Shown: piece by piece, positions 12,285 to 20,951 of the stretch
How positions within the stretch are numbered: the stretch's first letter is position 1
Layout of the letters: the number at the start of each line of letters is the position of its first letter
Origin: Iodidimonas muriae
Lineage (GTDB): Bacteria > Pseudomonadota > Alphaproteobacteria > Sphingomonadales > Rhodothalassiaceae
Length of the DNA: 64,000 bases
Direction: 5' to 3'
Assembly (NCBI RefSeq): GCF_014647255.1
Contig: NZ_BMOV01000009.1
Coordinates: 41,232-105,231 of the forward strand
Notes under the pieces: generated by a model
The model's input: the letters and a program-made list of their open reading frames with translations, nothing else
Databases searched by the model: none
Told to the model about the DNA's origin: nothing
Position numbers and translations under genes: made by a program

Positions 12285-13016
12285 GACATCTCTTCCAGCT
12301 TATATTTAAAGGCGTGGGCGAACGTATCTGAGATTGCTCCCTCGACGATCGAGTCGAGCCACGCCCACTGACCATCCTGATCGCATTCCAGGAACCAATA
12401 TTCTCCCTGTGGGTCAACGATCATGTCTATGCTTCCACTGAACAGACCCATATTGTGCATGAATACCGTCAACTTCTCCCTAACGCTATCCGGAAGTTCG
12501 TATGGTATGAAATCGAGTATCTGATTGCTTCGGCGCCAATCTGTTGCATAATATTCATGTATTTGCGAATCAATACGAAACGCATAAAATACGCCATCAA
12601 TATAAACGATTCTAAGTTCAAAATCTTTTTTGATATTTTCCTGAAAAAAATGAGGGCACAATTTGAATTCTTCACCAGATGCACACTTTATGTCTTCGAG
12701 CGAAACGCGCATCGTGTTGACGTTTATGGGATACCACCGCCACCCGGAGCGGGCCGCACCTTGGACGCGGAGAGAGATTTCAAAATGACGTCGCCATGGT
12801 CATGGTGAAAATCCAGAACCGACGACTTTCGTGTCGTCACGAGCGTGGATGGACATTTCAATCCAACACAGGACGCTAGACTTTGCTGGAATGGCTTTAG
12901 CATGCAATAGCGGAAGGATAGTGGATTCAAAACGCTTCCTTCGTGCATCCTGAAAATCAAATGATAAAATGCGCGCCACTCCTTTGAGCGAAGATCAGCA
13001 GTCTGGACTTGTTATA
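12269..13016 (-). pseudogene. MvdD-like ATP-grasp (graspetide synthetase), N-truncated and frameshifted
   Basis: Two minus-strand frames together read as an ATP-grasp peptide ligase of the MvdC/MvdD kind, which makes ester or amide cross-links in graspetides. Frame 1 (13016 to ~12730) gives SKEWRAFYHL, then VGLKCPSTLVTT and DVILKSLSAS, the central ATP-grasp region. The frame then shifts near 12725-12745 in a G-rich stretch. Frame 2 gives YPINVNTMR, FFQENIKKDFELR, SIDMIVDPQGEYWFLECDQD and GQWAWLDSI, the metal- and ATP-binding C-terminal core. Roughly the first 80 residues are missing, because the left end of an IS element lies at ~13016-13019. The 147-aa ORF at 12269-12712 alone would be only the C-terminal half. 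No precursor-peptide gene is visible. Confidence 0.7.
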
Positions 13017-13040
13017 AAAAAGTGGACACGACCGTGCCCT

Positions 13041-13240
13041 TTAAGCGGCTAGTTTTTCGTACGCCATTGAGCTGATGTTGCCAAGGATCGAATGCTGTCG
13101 TTTCCGGTTATAAAAGTTCATGATGTACTCATTGATGGTCCTTTCTGCCTGTTCACGGCTTTCAAACTTCACCCGCCATACCAATTCGGCCTTCAAGGTC
13201 TTGAAGAAGGCTTTTACGACAGCATTGAAGCTCCTATATT
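13041..13240 (-). pseudogene. IS3 OrfB transposase, C-terminal fragment
   Basis: The last ~62 residues, from FNAVVKAFFKTLKAE through FESREQAERTINEY to FYNRKRQHSILG and the terminal AYEKLAA, are the standard end of an IS3-family OrfB integrase, including the E of its DDE core region. The longer open frame to 13412 runs antisense to or out of frame with IS110 sequence and is not protein. The N-terminal and central catalytic parts are absent. Confidence 0.8.
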
Positions 13241-13242
13241 CG

Positions 13243-13806
13243 TCAAGCGGCGATTTGGGCTCGTTTCGGGACGCACAGTTGGCCGTAAATTTCGCGAACG
13301 ATGTAGCGTTTAAGGCAGCGAATGATCTCGCTTTTGCTCTTCCCGTCTTTCGTGCGTTTCTTGACATAGGCAAGTGTCGGTTCGTGGCTTCGCATCCTGA
13401 CGATGGCCGCACGATAGAGTGCAGCGTTGGCTTGCCGGTTGCCGCCTCGGTTCAGTCGGAAGCGGTGTATTCTGCCACCGGAAGCGGGAATTTGGCAAAC
13501 GCCACAGAGCTTTGCAAATGCCGCTTCTGACCGGATGCGCGTTGGATCATCGCCAACCAGGATCAATATTTCCGCAATTGTCAGGGTCGCTATTCCATGT
13601 GACGTCATCAAGTCTGGTGCCCGTTCGGTGACAAGGCGTTCCAGCTCCTTGTCATGTGCAATGATCTCCTCATGCAGCCATAGCCAGCGACGCGCCAATG
13701 CGCGCATGGCCGCTTTTGCTGAGGCCAATGGAGTGTCGATGTCTCCCGCTCGAAAGGCCGCGACACGCCGGATCAGCGCGATTTTTCCTCGAATCCGGTC
13801 CAGCAT
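13243..13806 (-). pseudogene. IS110-family transposase, C-terminal half
   Basis: Contains the IS110 transposase_20 region: APDLMTSHGIATLTIAEIL, then FAKLCGVCQIPASGGR, HRFRLNRGGNRQANAALY and TKDGKSKSEIIRCLKRY. The N-terminal DEDD RuvC-like catalytic domain is missing. The open frame extends to 13827, but its first ~7 codons (KKAGRD) come from the flanking IS3 orfA, marking the junction at ~13806. The last few residues before the stop also read into flanking sequence. Confidence 0.8.
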
Positions 13807-13979
13807 GTCACGACCGGCCTTCTTCACACATTCGTTCAGGGTCTGGGGGCACAGCCGATCTTGCTGGAGATGGAAACAATCGTCGCCCAGCGGGACGGAT
13901 ACTCGCCCTCATGGGAAAATACCCTGCGGACCGCGCGATCACAGACCTCAGGTGAAAACTTGTCCGTGGTCTTGCTCAT
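13805..13979 (-). pseudogene. IS3 OrfA, N-terminal fragment with frameshift
   Basis: Starts [12 protein letters not shown] at the ATG at 13979 and continues [20 protein letters not shown], the usual HTH start of this IS3 OrfA type. A frameshift in the G-run near 13845 brings a stop at 13836. The shifted frame resumes the family sequence ([13 protein letters not shown]) until the IS110 junction. Confidence 0.8.
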
Positions 13980-14015
13980 TATGGCTCCTTCTACTCAGAA
14001 GTAGGAGCGTCCGGC

Positions 14016-14390
14016 AATTCCGAGGCGGTTCATTATTCGCGAAACCGATTTTAAGGAACTGAACGCACAGGCCTAAAGCTGGATCATAAACGGACATACC
14101 CGCTAAGTGCGCTCAATAATTTGCACCCCATTTGCGCCCAAGATGCCGAAGGAAGATCGGGCGATTTCGCCGTAACGGATGTCGTTGCCGTGGCCTCGGC
14201 CAACACCTTCCTTATGGGCATCCTTTTGCACCACCCGCAGCGATGCTGCCGTTAATCGCCCGTCCCTCGCTCGGCAGAGCACCCCCATAAACTGCTTTCC
14301 ATAAAGGCCAATCTTGAATCGCGGATACCGGCAAGATTGACCCCCCTTATCAGCAGGGCCAATAGCTGAAAGTCATGCCATACAGTCCTG
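14016..14390. other. Gap between the IS remnant and fliG; possible gene remnant
   Basis: The minus strand is open from just upstream of the fliG stop down to 14103. It gives a basic, protein-like stretch (YGKQFMGVLCRARDGRLTAA, then SLRVVQKDAHKEG and SFGILGANGVQIIERT). I do not recognise it. It has no good start and overlaps the fliG 3' end in another frame, so a decayed fragment is the safest reading. A fliG transcript terminator should lie here, but I see no clear hairpin plus T-run. Confidence 0.35.
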
Positions 14391-15422
14391 CTAATAAATG
14401 ACCTGACTATCAGCGCCATCACCCCGCTGAATGACAATGGCTCCTGCTTCCGCAAGGTTTTTGGCTTTTTGCAGAATGGCATTTTTGGCCTGTTCCACAT
14501 CCCGCGCCAGAACAGGCCCCATGGTTTCGATGGAATCGCGCAAAATAGCCCCGGCCCGTTCAGACATTTGGCCGATAAACGCATCCCTCACCTTATCTTT
14601 CGACCCTTTAAGGGCATATACAAGCGTGTCCGTATCGCAAGACCGCACCAAAACGCCAAGGGAAACTGTGTCCAGATCCACTAGATCGTCAAAGGTAAAC
14701 ATAAGCTGTTTCACAAGAGCGGCAGCATCGGGCATATCCGCTTCAAAATCTTCAATAAAGACATCCAGTGCCTTGGGATCGGTTCGATTGAATATCTCCG
14801 CCAGCTGTTCATGGCTGTCTGTGGTGGCTGCCAGCGCATAATTAAGCATCAGCTCTTTATGCATCACCTCTTCAATATCGCTCATCACCTCTTGCGGGAT
14901 GGATTGCAGCTTCACTATGCGCCGCATCGCCGAACGGATCAACGACCGGGGCAGCAAAGGCAATACCTTGGCGGAATGTTCGGGATTCAGTTTTGAAAGA
15001 ACCACGGCAACGGTTTGCGGATGCTCTCCCATCAGATATTTCGCCAACAGATGTTCATTCACACTGGACAGCTTTTCCCATGTCGTTCGCCCCGCCGGCC
15101 CCCGAATATAGGTCATGATCTCGCCGACCTTTTCGAGGGGCAGGAAAGCACGCAACATCCGCTCTGTGCTTTCATAGGACCCGACGACCGACCCACCGCG
15201 CGCAAATTGTTCGGTAAACCGGTTGATCAGTTCCTCAAGAACCGATGCGGTAATATTTCCCAACCCCGACATGGCCCGTGTCACCATGCGGATTTCATCT
15301 TCATCAAACCGCTCAAGAAGCGGTGCCGCGCGTTTCTCACCCAGTGCAAGAAACATGATCGAGGCCTTTTCCGGTCCGGTCAGCGCCATATAATTGTCTC
15401 GAACGATGGCATTACTGGCCAT
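14391..15422 (-). CDS. fliG: Flagellar motor switch protein FliG
   Basis: 343 aa, normal for alphaproteobacterial FliG. FliG links the MS ring (FliF) to the C-ring (FliM, FliN) and carries the charged C-terminal torque helix that contacts the stator. Visible features are the N-terminal GPEKASIMFLALGE, the middle-domain EHPQTVAVVLSKLNPEHSAKVL (EHPQ motif), and the C-terminal RDAFIGQMSERAGAILRDSIETMGP with the charged torque-helix residues. It is the last gene of the fliF-fliH-fliN-fliP-fliG run, starting 24 bp after fliP. This is unusual, because fliG normally follows fliF directly. Confidence 0.96.
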   Translation of the reverse strand: MASNAIVRDNYMALTGPEKASIMFLALGEKRAAPLLERFDEDEIRMVTRAMSGLGNITASVLEELINRFTEQFARGGSVVGSYESTERMLRAFLPLEKVGEIMTYIRGPAGRTTWEKLSSVNEHLLAKYLMGEHPQTVAVVLSKLNPEHSAKVLPLLPRSLIRSAMRRIVKLQSIPQEVMSDIEEVMHKELMLNYALAATTDSHEQLAEIFNRTDPKALDVFIEDFEADMPDAAALVKQLMFTFDDLVDLDTVSLGVLVRSCDTDTLVYALKGSKDKVRDAFIGQMSERAGAILRDSIETMGPVLARDVEQAKNAILQKAKNLAEAGAIVIQRGDGADSQVIY

Positions 15423-15446
15423 AGTTACCTCCCTATCGACAGAAGC

Positions 15447-16379
15447 TCAGGTTGCAAAAGACAGCACCAAACTGCCCGCCAGCAACTGCCAGCCATTGAT
15501 CAGAACAAAAAAGATTACCTTGAAAGGCAATGAGACAATGGCTGGTGGCAACATCATCATGCCCATCGACATCAACAATGCCGCCACCACCAGATCGATA
15601 ATCAGAAACGGCATAAAAATAAGAAAACCGATCTCAAAAGCCCGGCGTAATTCGGAAATCAAAAAGGCCGGTAACAAGATACGCAATGAAGGCTGTGCCT
15701 GATCACCACTTTCGGCATTGCCCCCTTCCATGCTTGCTGCCCGTTCGATCATCGCCAAAAGTTCCGCGCCCGAATTCGGCGCCTGCTGTTCAGTCTCTGC
15801 CGCAAGAGGCGGCCCTGTCGGTGATGGAGCAGATTGGCCGGCAGATGGGACCATATCTTCGGCCTCACCAAAACTCCGCGCGGCCAGCGCATCGAAAAAT
15901 GCCAATTCGCCGCTTCCCACCTGCATCAGCATAAAGCGCTTGAACGGTGCGACCACATTCGCCACCCCTTGTTCTTGCGATATATCCTCGTTCATCATTG
16001 GCCGCACGCCCTCGCGCCAAGCTGTCTCAAAGCTTGGTGCCATCACAAATCCGGTCAAGAAGAGCGCCAGAGATATCATCACGATATTGGGCGGTGCCTG
16101 CTGCAATCCCAATGCCGACCGCAGAATAGACAGCACCACGACAATCCGCACGAAGCTGGTCACCATGATCAGAATACCCGGTGCAAGGCTGAGCACCGTG
16201 ATCAGCAGGATCATCTGGAACAGCCTTGCAGCCAGCGTTCCTTCCGACGATGTTCCGAAATCGAGATTCAAGGACTGGGCATGGGCCTCACCGGCAACAA
16301 GCAAAACGCCCAGCACAGTGATCCAAAGCAACAGACACTTGGCAAACACCGCCAAGGGCTTGGAAAACCTCATATCCAT
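15447..16379 (-). CDS. fliP: Flagellar export gate protein FliP (with large loop insertion)
   Basis: 310 aa against about 245-260 in most bacteria. A cleavable signal peptide (ends near GEAHAQS), then the conserved FliP core: LAPGILIMVTSFVRIVVVLS, LALFLTGFVMAPSF, and the C-terminal LLPAFLISELRRAFEIGF with the last helices MSMGMMMLPPAIVSLPFK. FliP forms the pentameric core of the FliPQR export pore. The extra ~55-60 residues lie between the central loop and LLPAF (roughly residues 175-235) and are rich in S, P, G, E and Q. The start is 5 bp after fliN. Confidence 0.95.
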   Translation of the reverse strand: MDMRFSKPLAVFAKCLLLWITVLGVLLVAGEAHAQSLNLDFGTSSEGTLAARLFQMILLITVLSLAPGILIMVTSFVRIVVVLSILRSALGLQQAPPNIVMISLALFLTGFVMAPSFETAWREGVRPMMNEDISQEQGVANVVAPFKRFMLMQVGSGELAFFDALAARSFGEAEDMVPSAGQSAPSPTGPPLAAETEQQAPNSGAELLAMIERAASMEGGNAESGDQAQPSLRILLPAFLISELRRAFEIGFLIFMPFLIIDLVVAALLMSMGMMMLPPAIVSLPFKVIFFVLINGWQLLAGSLVLSFAT

Positions 16380-16384
16380 AGGAC

Positions 16385-16738
16385 CTATGAATTCAACATC
16401 TGGGCATCGACAATGTCAGTCAGCGTAACCCCCAACCGATCGTCTTCCACGATCACCACTTCGCCCCGCGCGACCAGATGATTGTTGATGTGGATATCCA
16501 CAGCCTCCCCCACTTTGCGGTCGATTTCCACCACTGCGCCACGACCAAGCTTCAAAAGCTGGTTCACAGAAAGGCTTGCCGCGCCCAGGACCACCTTGAT
16601 ATTCACCGGCACATTATAAAGAGCCGAGAGAGGCGGTTTGGCCGCTTTTTCAGACGCATCAACCGATGCCGTCTCTTGATTCGGAGCGCTGCTTTTTGGC
16701 GTGTCCTGCCCCTGTTCATCAAAATCTTTCAGATCCAT
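16385..16738 (-). CDS. fliN: Flagellar motor switch protein FliN
   Basis: 117 aa. An acidic, disordered N-terminus (~35 residues) is followed by a SpoA (surface presentation of antigens) domain. Recognisable positions are YNVPVNIKVVLGAASLSVNQ, GRGAVVEIDRKVGEAVDI and VIVEDDRLGVTLTDIV. FliN builds the base of the C-ring and docks the FliH-FliI export ATPase complex. It sits between fliH (43 bp away) and fliP (5 bp away) in the fliF operon. Confidence 0.95.
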   Translation of the reverse strand: MDLKDFDEQGQDTPKSSAPNQETASVDASEKAAKPPLSALYNVPVNIKVVLGAASLSVNQLLKLGRGAVVEIDRKVGEAVDIHINNHLVARGEVVIVEDDRLGVTLTDIVDAQMLNS

Positions 16739-16781
16739 TTCATATCTCCATCAATGTCCAATAATATGAAAAACCACGGGT

Positions 16782-17456
16782 CTATTCTTTCGGTGTTTCC
16801 GGTTCTTCCGGCTTCAGCCGGGAAAGGATGATCTGATCGATCAACATTCCGATATGTGCGATGCGCTCATCGGGATCGAAGTCTACCGCACCTTGATCCC
16901 ATGAAAGATGGACGGCGAAATCCGACAGGGAAGGCTCCACGACGATATCAAGGCCGGTAACCGGCGGCTTGCCTTCTTGCAGGGTGCGCCTCAAGGGATC
17001 GGCGATAAGGCGCCCGGCCTTTACCACCAGCGTTGGCGCATCTCGGTGTTGCTTCAAGACTTCTTGCACCAAGTCCACCGCAGCGGTTAACGCCCCTTCT
17101 TTGCTGAGATGGGGCGCAAGGCGACGCAGCAATTCAAGCAACGCCCGCGTTGCCTGCTTTTCCGTATCGCCCAGAATACTGTCCAACGCATTTCGGGCTT
17201 GCGGCAGTTCTTCGAGTATTTGATCAAGGGCCTCTATAACAAGCGCATCATGCTTTGCCGCATAGGCCTCACTCGCTGATTTTTCTCCGGCCAACCGCCC
17301 TTCTTCAAAGGCCTCCTGCCTCAATTCGGCACAGCGCCGCTCCATGTCTTCTTCCGAATATTTAGGAAAGGTCCGCGGATCCGGTGCCGCTGCCGGCACA
17401 TCCGGTTCAGCAGCCTCGGCATCGAAATCCCGCAAATAAGTGAAAGGCCGGAGCAT
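16782..17456 (-). CDS. fliH: FliH-like flagellar export ATPase regulator
   Basis: 224 aa. The N-terminus (LRPFTYLRDFD) is followed by a charged, coiled-coil middle (EEDMERRCAELRQEAFEEGR) and a C-terminal alpha/beta domain, the usual FliH/FlbE build. FliH holds the ATPase FliI as a dimer and ties it to FliN. Sequence conservation in this family is low, so the call rests on architecture and position between fliF and fliN. Its ATG overlaps the fliF stop by one base (TGATG), indicating coupled translation. Confidence 0.85.
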   Translation of the reverse strand: MLRPFTYLRDFDAEAAEPDVPAAAPDPRTFPKYSEEDMERRCAELRQEAFEEGRLAGEKSASEAYAAKHDALVIEALDQILEELPQARNALDSILGDTEKQATRALLELLRRLAPHLSKEGALTAAVDLVQEVLKQHRDAPTLVVKAGRLIADPLRRTLQEGKPPVTGLDIVVEPSLSDFAVHLSWDQGAVDFDPDERIAHIGMLIDQIILSRLKPEEPETPKE

Positions 17457-19177
17457 CAGGCCGCTTCCTCATAGATCCAGCTTCTAAGAATGGCCACCAC
17501 CTCATCGGGGTTCTGTTCAACGATCTCACCCAGCTTGTGGAGAGAACTGGCCCGCACTTTCCCCTCAACAGCACGCAGTTCCATCATCTGTTCCAGCCGT
17601 TCATCCACACTTGGCTGAGGCAGGGCCTGTGTGCCTGCCTGTGCGGTTTGTGCCGGCCCCTCAATGCCCGCAGGCGCGTCTACAGCATCAAGGGCATCGG
17701 GCGCAGCACTGTCAGCCCCCGCCTCTTGGCGCGTGCCGATGGCCTTGATATCGCCCATAGCAGCGCCTGGATTTTGTGAAAAGATATGCGCCATCAAAGG
17801 GCGAAGAGCGAAAATGGAAATCACCGCGATCGCAATGATGATGGCAAGCCACCGCAAAATCGTCAGCAAATTTTCGGAAATAAAGCCCATAAGCGAAACG
17901 GAAGGTGCCGCCATATCTTCGGTAACGACTTCCAGAAATTCGAGATTTTCCACCGTGACCCGGTCGCCACGGCTCTCATCGAAACCGACGGCCGACCTTA
18001 CCAGATTCTCGATCTGCGCCAGTTCCGCTTCGGAGCGCGGTCTGTATGTCCGGCTACCGTCTTCTGCCACTTCATAAGTCCCGTTTACCAGAATGGCCAC
18101 GGACTGCCGCTTGATGGACCCGGGCTCTTCAACGCGCTGCAAAAGCCGTGACGACACCTCATAATTTGTCGTCTCTTCCAGACGCTCCAGATTATTGGCA
18201 TTGACACCTTCATCGCCGGAGGTCACGTCCACTTGCGGCAAATTCTGTTGCACCGTCACCGGCTGAGTGCTGGACCCTTCCCGGCTGGTTTCCACCTCTT
18301 CCACAGATTGAGTGGACCGTATCGCCGTTGCCGACGGGTCATAGGTGGTTTCCCGAATGGTCTGCCGCTCGCGGTTGAATTCCACCGAAGCCTGCACCCG
18401 GACATTCTCCGCACCAAGACGCGGCGCAAGCATGGATTCAACGGCCCGGATGATACGCATCTCCGCTTCCGCACGGGCACCATTATCGCCCCCCATGACC
18501 GCAGTGTCGTCTTGTGCGAAAATCCGATCGCCTCGTGCATCCAGCACCGTAACAGCCGCGCTATCCAAACGTGGCACCGAGGCCGCAATCAAAGACTGAA
18601 TGGCCCGCGCCTTGTCGGCGCTTAAAACACGGCCCGTCTTCAAGCGAACAACCACCGAAGCGGAAGGCGCGACTTGCTCTCGTGTGAAGGCATCGCGCTC
18701 GGGCAGCACCAAATGCACCCGCGCAGACTCCACATCGCCCAATGTATGAATTGTCCGCGCCAATTCCCCTTCAAGGGCCCGCAAACGATTAACCTGCTGC
18801 ATGAAGCTGGTCAGCCCCAATGACCCCTGTTCATCAAAAAGCTCATAGCCCGGCACACCGCTGCTTGGCAGGCCTTCTTCTGCCAAGGACATGCGCGCCC
18901 GCGCCACTTTGGATTTGGGAACATAAATGGCCGTACCACCTTCATCGGCCCGGGCCTCGATATCCATCTGCTCCAGCATGCGCACAATGCGCCCGGATTC
19001 GGCCAGATCGAGACCGGAATATAAAAGCGACATGGGCGGCTTGGCTAATTGCGCCAAAAGCGCGACCAGAATTGCCAAAACCACAGCGACGCTGAGCCCT
19101 AGAAGTATCAAACGATTGCGGTCCAGCGCTCTTAAAGACGCAAAAAGCTTAGTCACGAGTTCCCTACCTTCGATCAT
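17456..19177 (-). CDS. fliF: Flagellar MS-ring protein FliF
   Basis: 573 aa. N-terminal membrane helix (LILLGLSVAVVLAILVALLA, about residues 22-42), then ring-building motifs including PPMSLLYSGLDLAESGRIV, EEGLPSSGVPGYELFDEQG and the RALEGELARTIHTL region. The second membrane helix is LLTILRWLAIIIAIAVISIF, near residues 435-455. The C-terminal acidic tail (RAVEGKVRASSLHKLGEIVE to the end) is the FliG-binding segment. FliF is the base on which the motor and export gate are built. It is the first gene of its operon and divergent from fliL across a 130-bp AT-rich gap that must hold both promoters. Confidence 0.96.
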   Translation of the reverse strand: MIEGRELVTKLFASLRALDRNRLILLGLSVAVVLAILVALLAQLAKPPMSLLYSGLDLAESGRIVRMLEQMDIEARADEGGTAIYVPKSKVARARMSLAEEGLPSSGVPGYELFDEQGSLGLTSFMQQVNRLRALEGELARTIHTLGDVESARVHLVLPERDAFTREQVAPSASVVVRLKTGRVLSADKARAIQSLIAASVPRLDSAAVTVLDARGDRIFAQDDTAVMGGDNGARAEAEMRIIRAVESMLAPRLGAENVRVQASVEFNRERQTIRETTYDPSATAIRSTQSVEEVETSREGSSTQPVTVQQNLPQVDVTSGDEGVNANNLERLEETTNYEVSSRLLQRVEEPGSIKRQSVAILVNGTYEVAEDGSRTYRPRSEAELAQIENLVRSAVGFDESRGDRVTVENLEFLEVVTEDMAAPSVSLMGFISENLLTILRWLAIIIAIAVISIFALRPLMAHIFSQNPGAAMGDIKAIGTRQEAGADSAAPDALDAVDAPAGIEGPAQTAQAGTQALPQPSVDERLEQMMELRAVEGKVRASSLHKLGEIVEQNPDEVVAILRSWIYEEAA

Positions 19178-19307
19178 GGTTCATATGGTCGATCCAGAAA
19201 CGGAAAACCTAAGATACGACAGGCAGTTTAAACTCAGTTCAAAGTTATGGTGATAGATAAGCCATGAGAGACGGAAGTAATAACAAACATTAGATATATT
19301 ATCTAAA

Positions 19308-19853
19308 ATGCAAAATGAAATGTCAGAAATCAAAACCGAGCAAGATGTGCCTAAAGAAACCCGTACAGGGTGGGCCTTACGCGCCCCGTTCAACAAACGA
19401 TTGGCGTTTACCGCGCTTTGGGTGATCGGTGGGCTGCCTATTGCCGCCTTGCTAGGGCTTATGGCCGCTAGCGGGCCGGAGCGCACGATGGCCTTGCTAC
19501 ATCAAGGCTGGGACCGGATCGGTCAGGCATTCGAAACCCGGCCCACCACCCGTCCTCCCGTTTATATCACCTTGCCGGATATTGTGGTCAATGCGGGACA
19601 TGGCACCCATGCACGGCATTTGAAGACGCGAGTTGTTGTCAAAACCTCGTTTGAAAATGCCGAAAAGGTCGAACAGTACCAAGCTGAAATCATGGACATG
19701 CTGATCGAATTCTTTCGCACCAGCGGCGGCGAGGTAACACAGGGCAGTGCCGGGCTTTATCGCCTGCGGGCCGAAATGCTCCGCCGCATTAATCTGGTGG
19801 TGGGAGAGCCGGTGGTGGAACAGGCACTGATCGTCGAATTCTTGCAACAATGA
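19308..19853 (+). CDS. fliL: Flagellar basal-body-associated protein FliL
   Basis: 181 aa. Cytoplasmic N-terminus, one membrane helix (about residues 33-53, LAFTALWVIGGLPIAALLGL), then a periplasmic domain ending in the FliL-type EFLQQ strand. FliL encircles or stabilises the MotAB stator. ATGs at 19308 and 19320 are both possible and neither has a good ribosome site, so the start is uncertain by four codons. It leads the plus-strand fliL-fliM-DUF6468-motE operon, 30 bp before fliM. Confidence 0.85.
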   Translation: MQNEMSEIKTEQDVPKETRTGWALRAPFNKRLAFTALWVIGGLPIAALLGLMAASGPERTMALLHQGWDRIGQAFETRPTTRPPVYITLPDIVVNAGHGTHARHLKTRVVVKTSFENAEKVEQYQAEIMDMLIEFFRTSGGEVTQGSAGLYRLRAEMLRRINLVVGEPVVEQALIVEFLQQ

Positions 19854-19883
19854 GCATAAATAAAGACATAATGGGACGATGCA

Positions 19884-20951
19884 ATGAGCAATAATGGCGA
19901 TGCGACAGAAGGCGCGACCGATGAAGCCAATCTGGGTCAGGCCTATGCTGCGGCGGTGAACGTCGATCTTTCCAAGAACCAATTGGATCAAAGCGATATC
20001 GACCGGCTGATGAGCGACGAACCAAGCGCCCATGACAGTCCGCAATCGGTCATGCAGAAAATCGCCAATTCAACCATCGTGAATTATGAACGCCTGCCCA
20101 TGCTGGATGTGGTGTTCGAACGCTTTGTCCGTCTGTTCGCAGAACGCCTGCGTCAATTGATGTCGGCCAATCTGGAAATCAGTATTGAACAGGTCTCCGC
20201 CATTCGATTTGGCGATTTCATTGATCAATTGCCACTGCCCTGCTTGGTGTCGATCATCGATGCGGTGGAATGGGAAGACAAATGCATCGCGGTGATGGAT
20301 CAACGGCTGGTCTATACGGCGGTGGAAATCTTATTGGGCGGACGGGAAGTTCTGGGCAGCGATAATCTGGAAATCCGGTCCCTGACATCCATAGAACGCA
20401 GCCTGGTTTTACGCCTGATGAGGATTTTCTCATCAACCTTGAGTGAATCTTTTGCGCCGGTGTCCGAGATACAGTTTACCCCCGACCGGCTGGAAACCAA
20501 CCCGCAACTTGCCATGATTACCCGCGCCACCAGCGCATCGATCCATGCACGCTTCTCGCTCGATATTGAAGGGCGCCCGGGATATCTGGATCTGGTGATG
20601 CCCTATTCCATGCTTGAACCCGTGCGCGCTTTGCTGTTGCAGATGTTCATGGGTGAAAGTTTCGGACGCGACAATGGCTGGAAAAACCATTTCCGCGACC
20701 AGCTTCAACGCACGGAAATCCAACTTGATGGTGTTCTTTCCGAACTGACACTGCCCTTGGCCGAAGCGTTGCAATGGAAGCCGGGCACCTTCATTGAATT
20801 GCATAAAGATCTGCAAGGGCGTGCCGACCTTTATTCCGACGATGTCTGCTTGTTGAGTGGACAAATCGGTCAAAGCAAAGGGCGCATTGCCATCCAGATT
20901 GATGAAAGCATCTTCGACACCGCCAAGGAAAAAGAGGAAGAAAAAGCGTGA
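19884..20951 (+). CDS. fliM: Flagellar motor switch protein FliM
   Basis: 355 aa. The N-terminal segment (LDQSDIDRLM) is in the place of the CheY-P-binding peptide. The middle CheC-like domain includes YERLPMLDVVFERFVRLFAE and DQRLVYTAVEILLGG. The C-terminal SpoA domain (RTEIQLDGVLSELTLPLAEA) pairs with FliN. FliM is the part of the C-ring that senses CheY and switches rotation. Its end overlaps the next gene by 4 bp. Confidence 0.96.
   Translation: MSNNGDATEGATDEANLGQAYAAAVNVDLSKNQLDQSDIDRLMSDEPSAHDSPQSVMQKIANSTIVNYERLPMLDVVFERFVRLFAERLRQLMSANLEISIEQVSAIRFGDFIDQLPLPCLVSIIDAVEWEDKCIAVMDQRLVYTAVEILLGGREVLGSDNLEIRSLTSIERSLVLRLMRIFSSTLSESFAPVSEIQFTPDRLETNPQLAMITRATSASIHARFSLDIEGRPGYLDLVMPYSMLEPVRALLLQMFMGESFGRDNGWKNHFRDQLQRTEIQLDGVLSELTLPLAEALQWKPGTFIELHKDLQGRADLYSDDVCLLSGQIGQSKGRIAIQIDESIFDTAKEKEEEKA

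Larger units (their letters stand above)
13017..14015 (-). mobile_element. IS3-family remnant containing an IS110-family fragment
   Basis: The outer parts are the two ends of one IS3-type element: an orfA start on the right and the orfB C-terminus on the left, both on the minus strand. The middle of the element has been replaced by the C-terminal half of an IS110-family transposase. Approximate ends are GTGGACACGACC at ~13020 and the complement of GGACGCTCCTAC near 14010, which are only partly inverted matches. No target duplication could be recognised. Its insertion removed the 5' end of the neighbouring ATP-grasp gene. None of the transposase parts looks functional. Confidence 0.7.
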
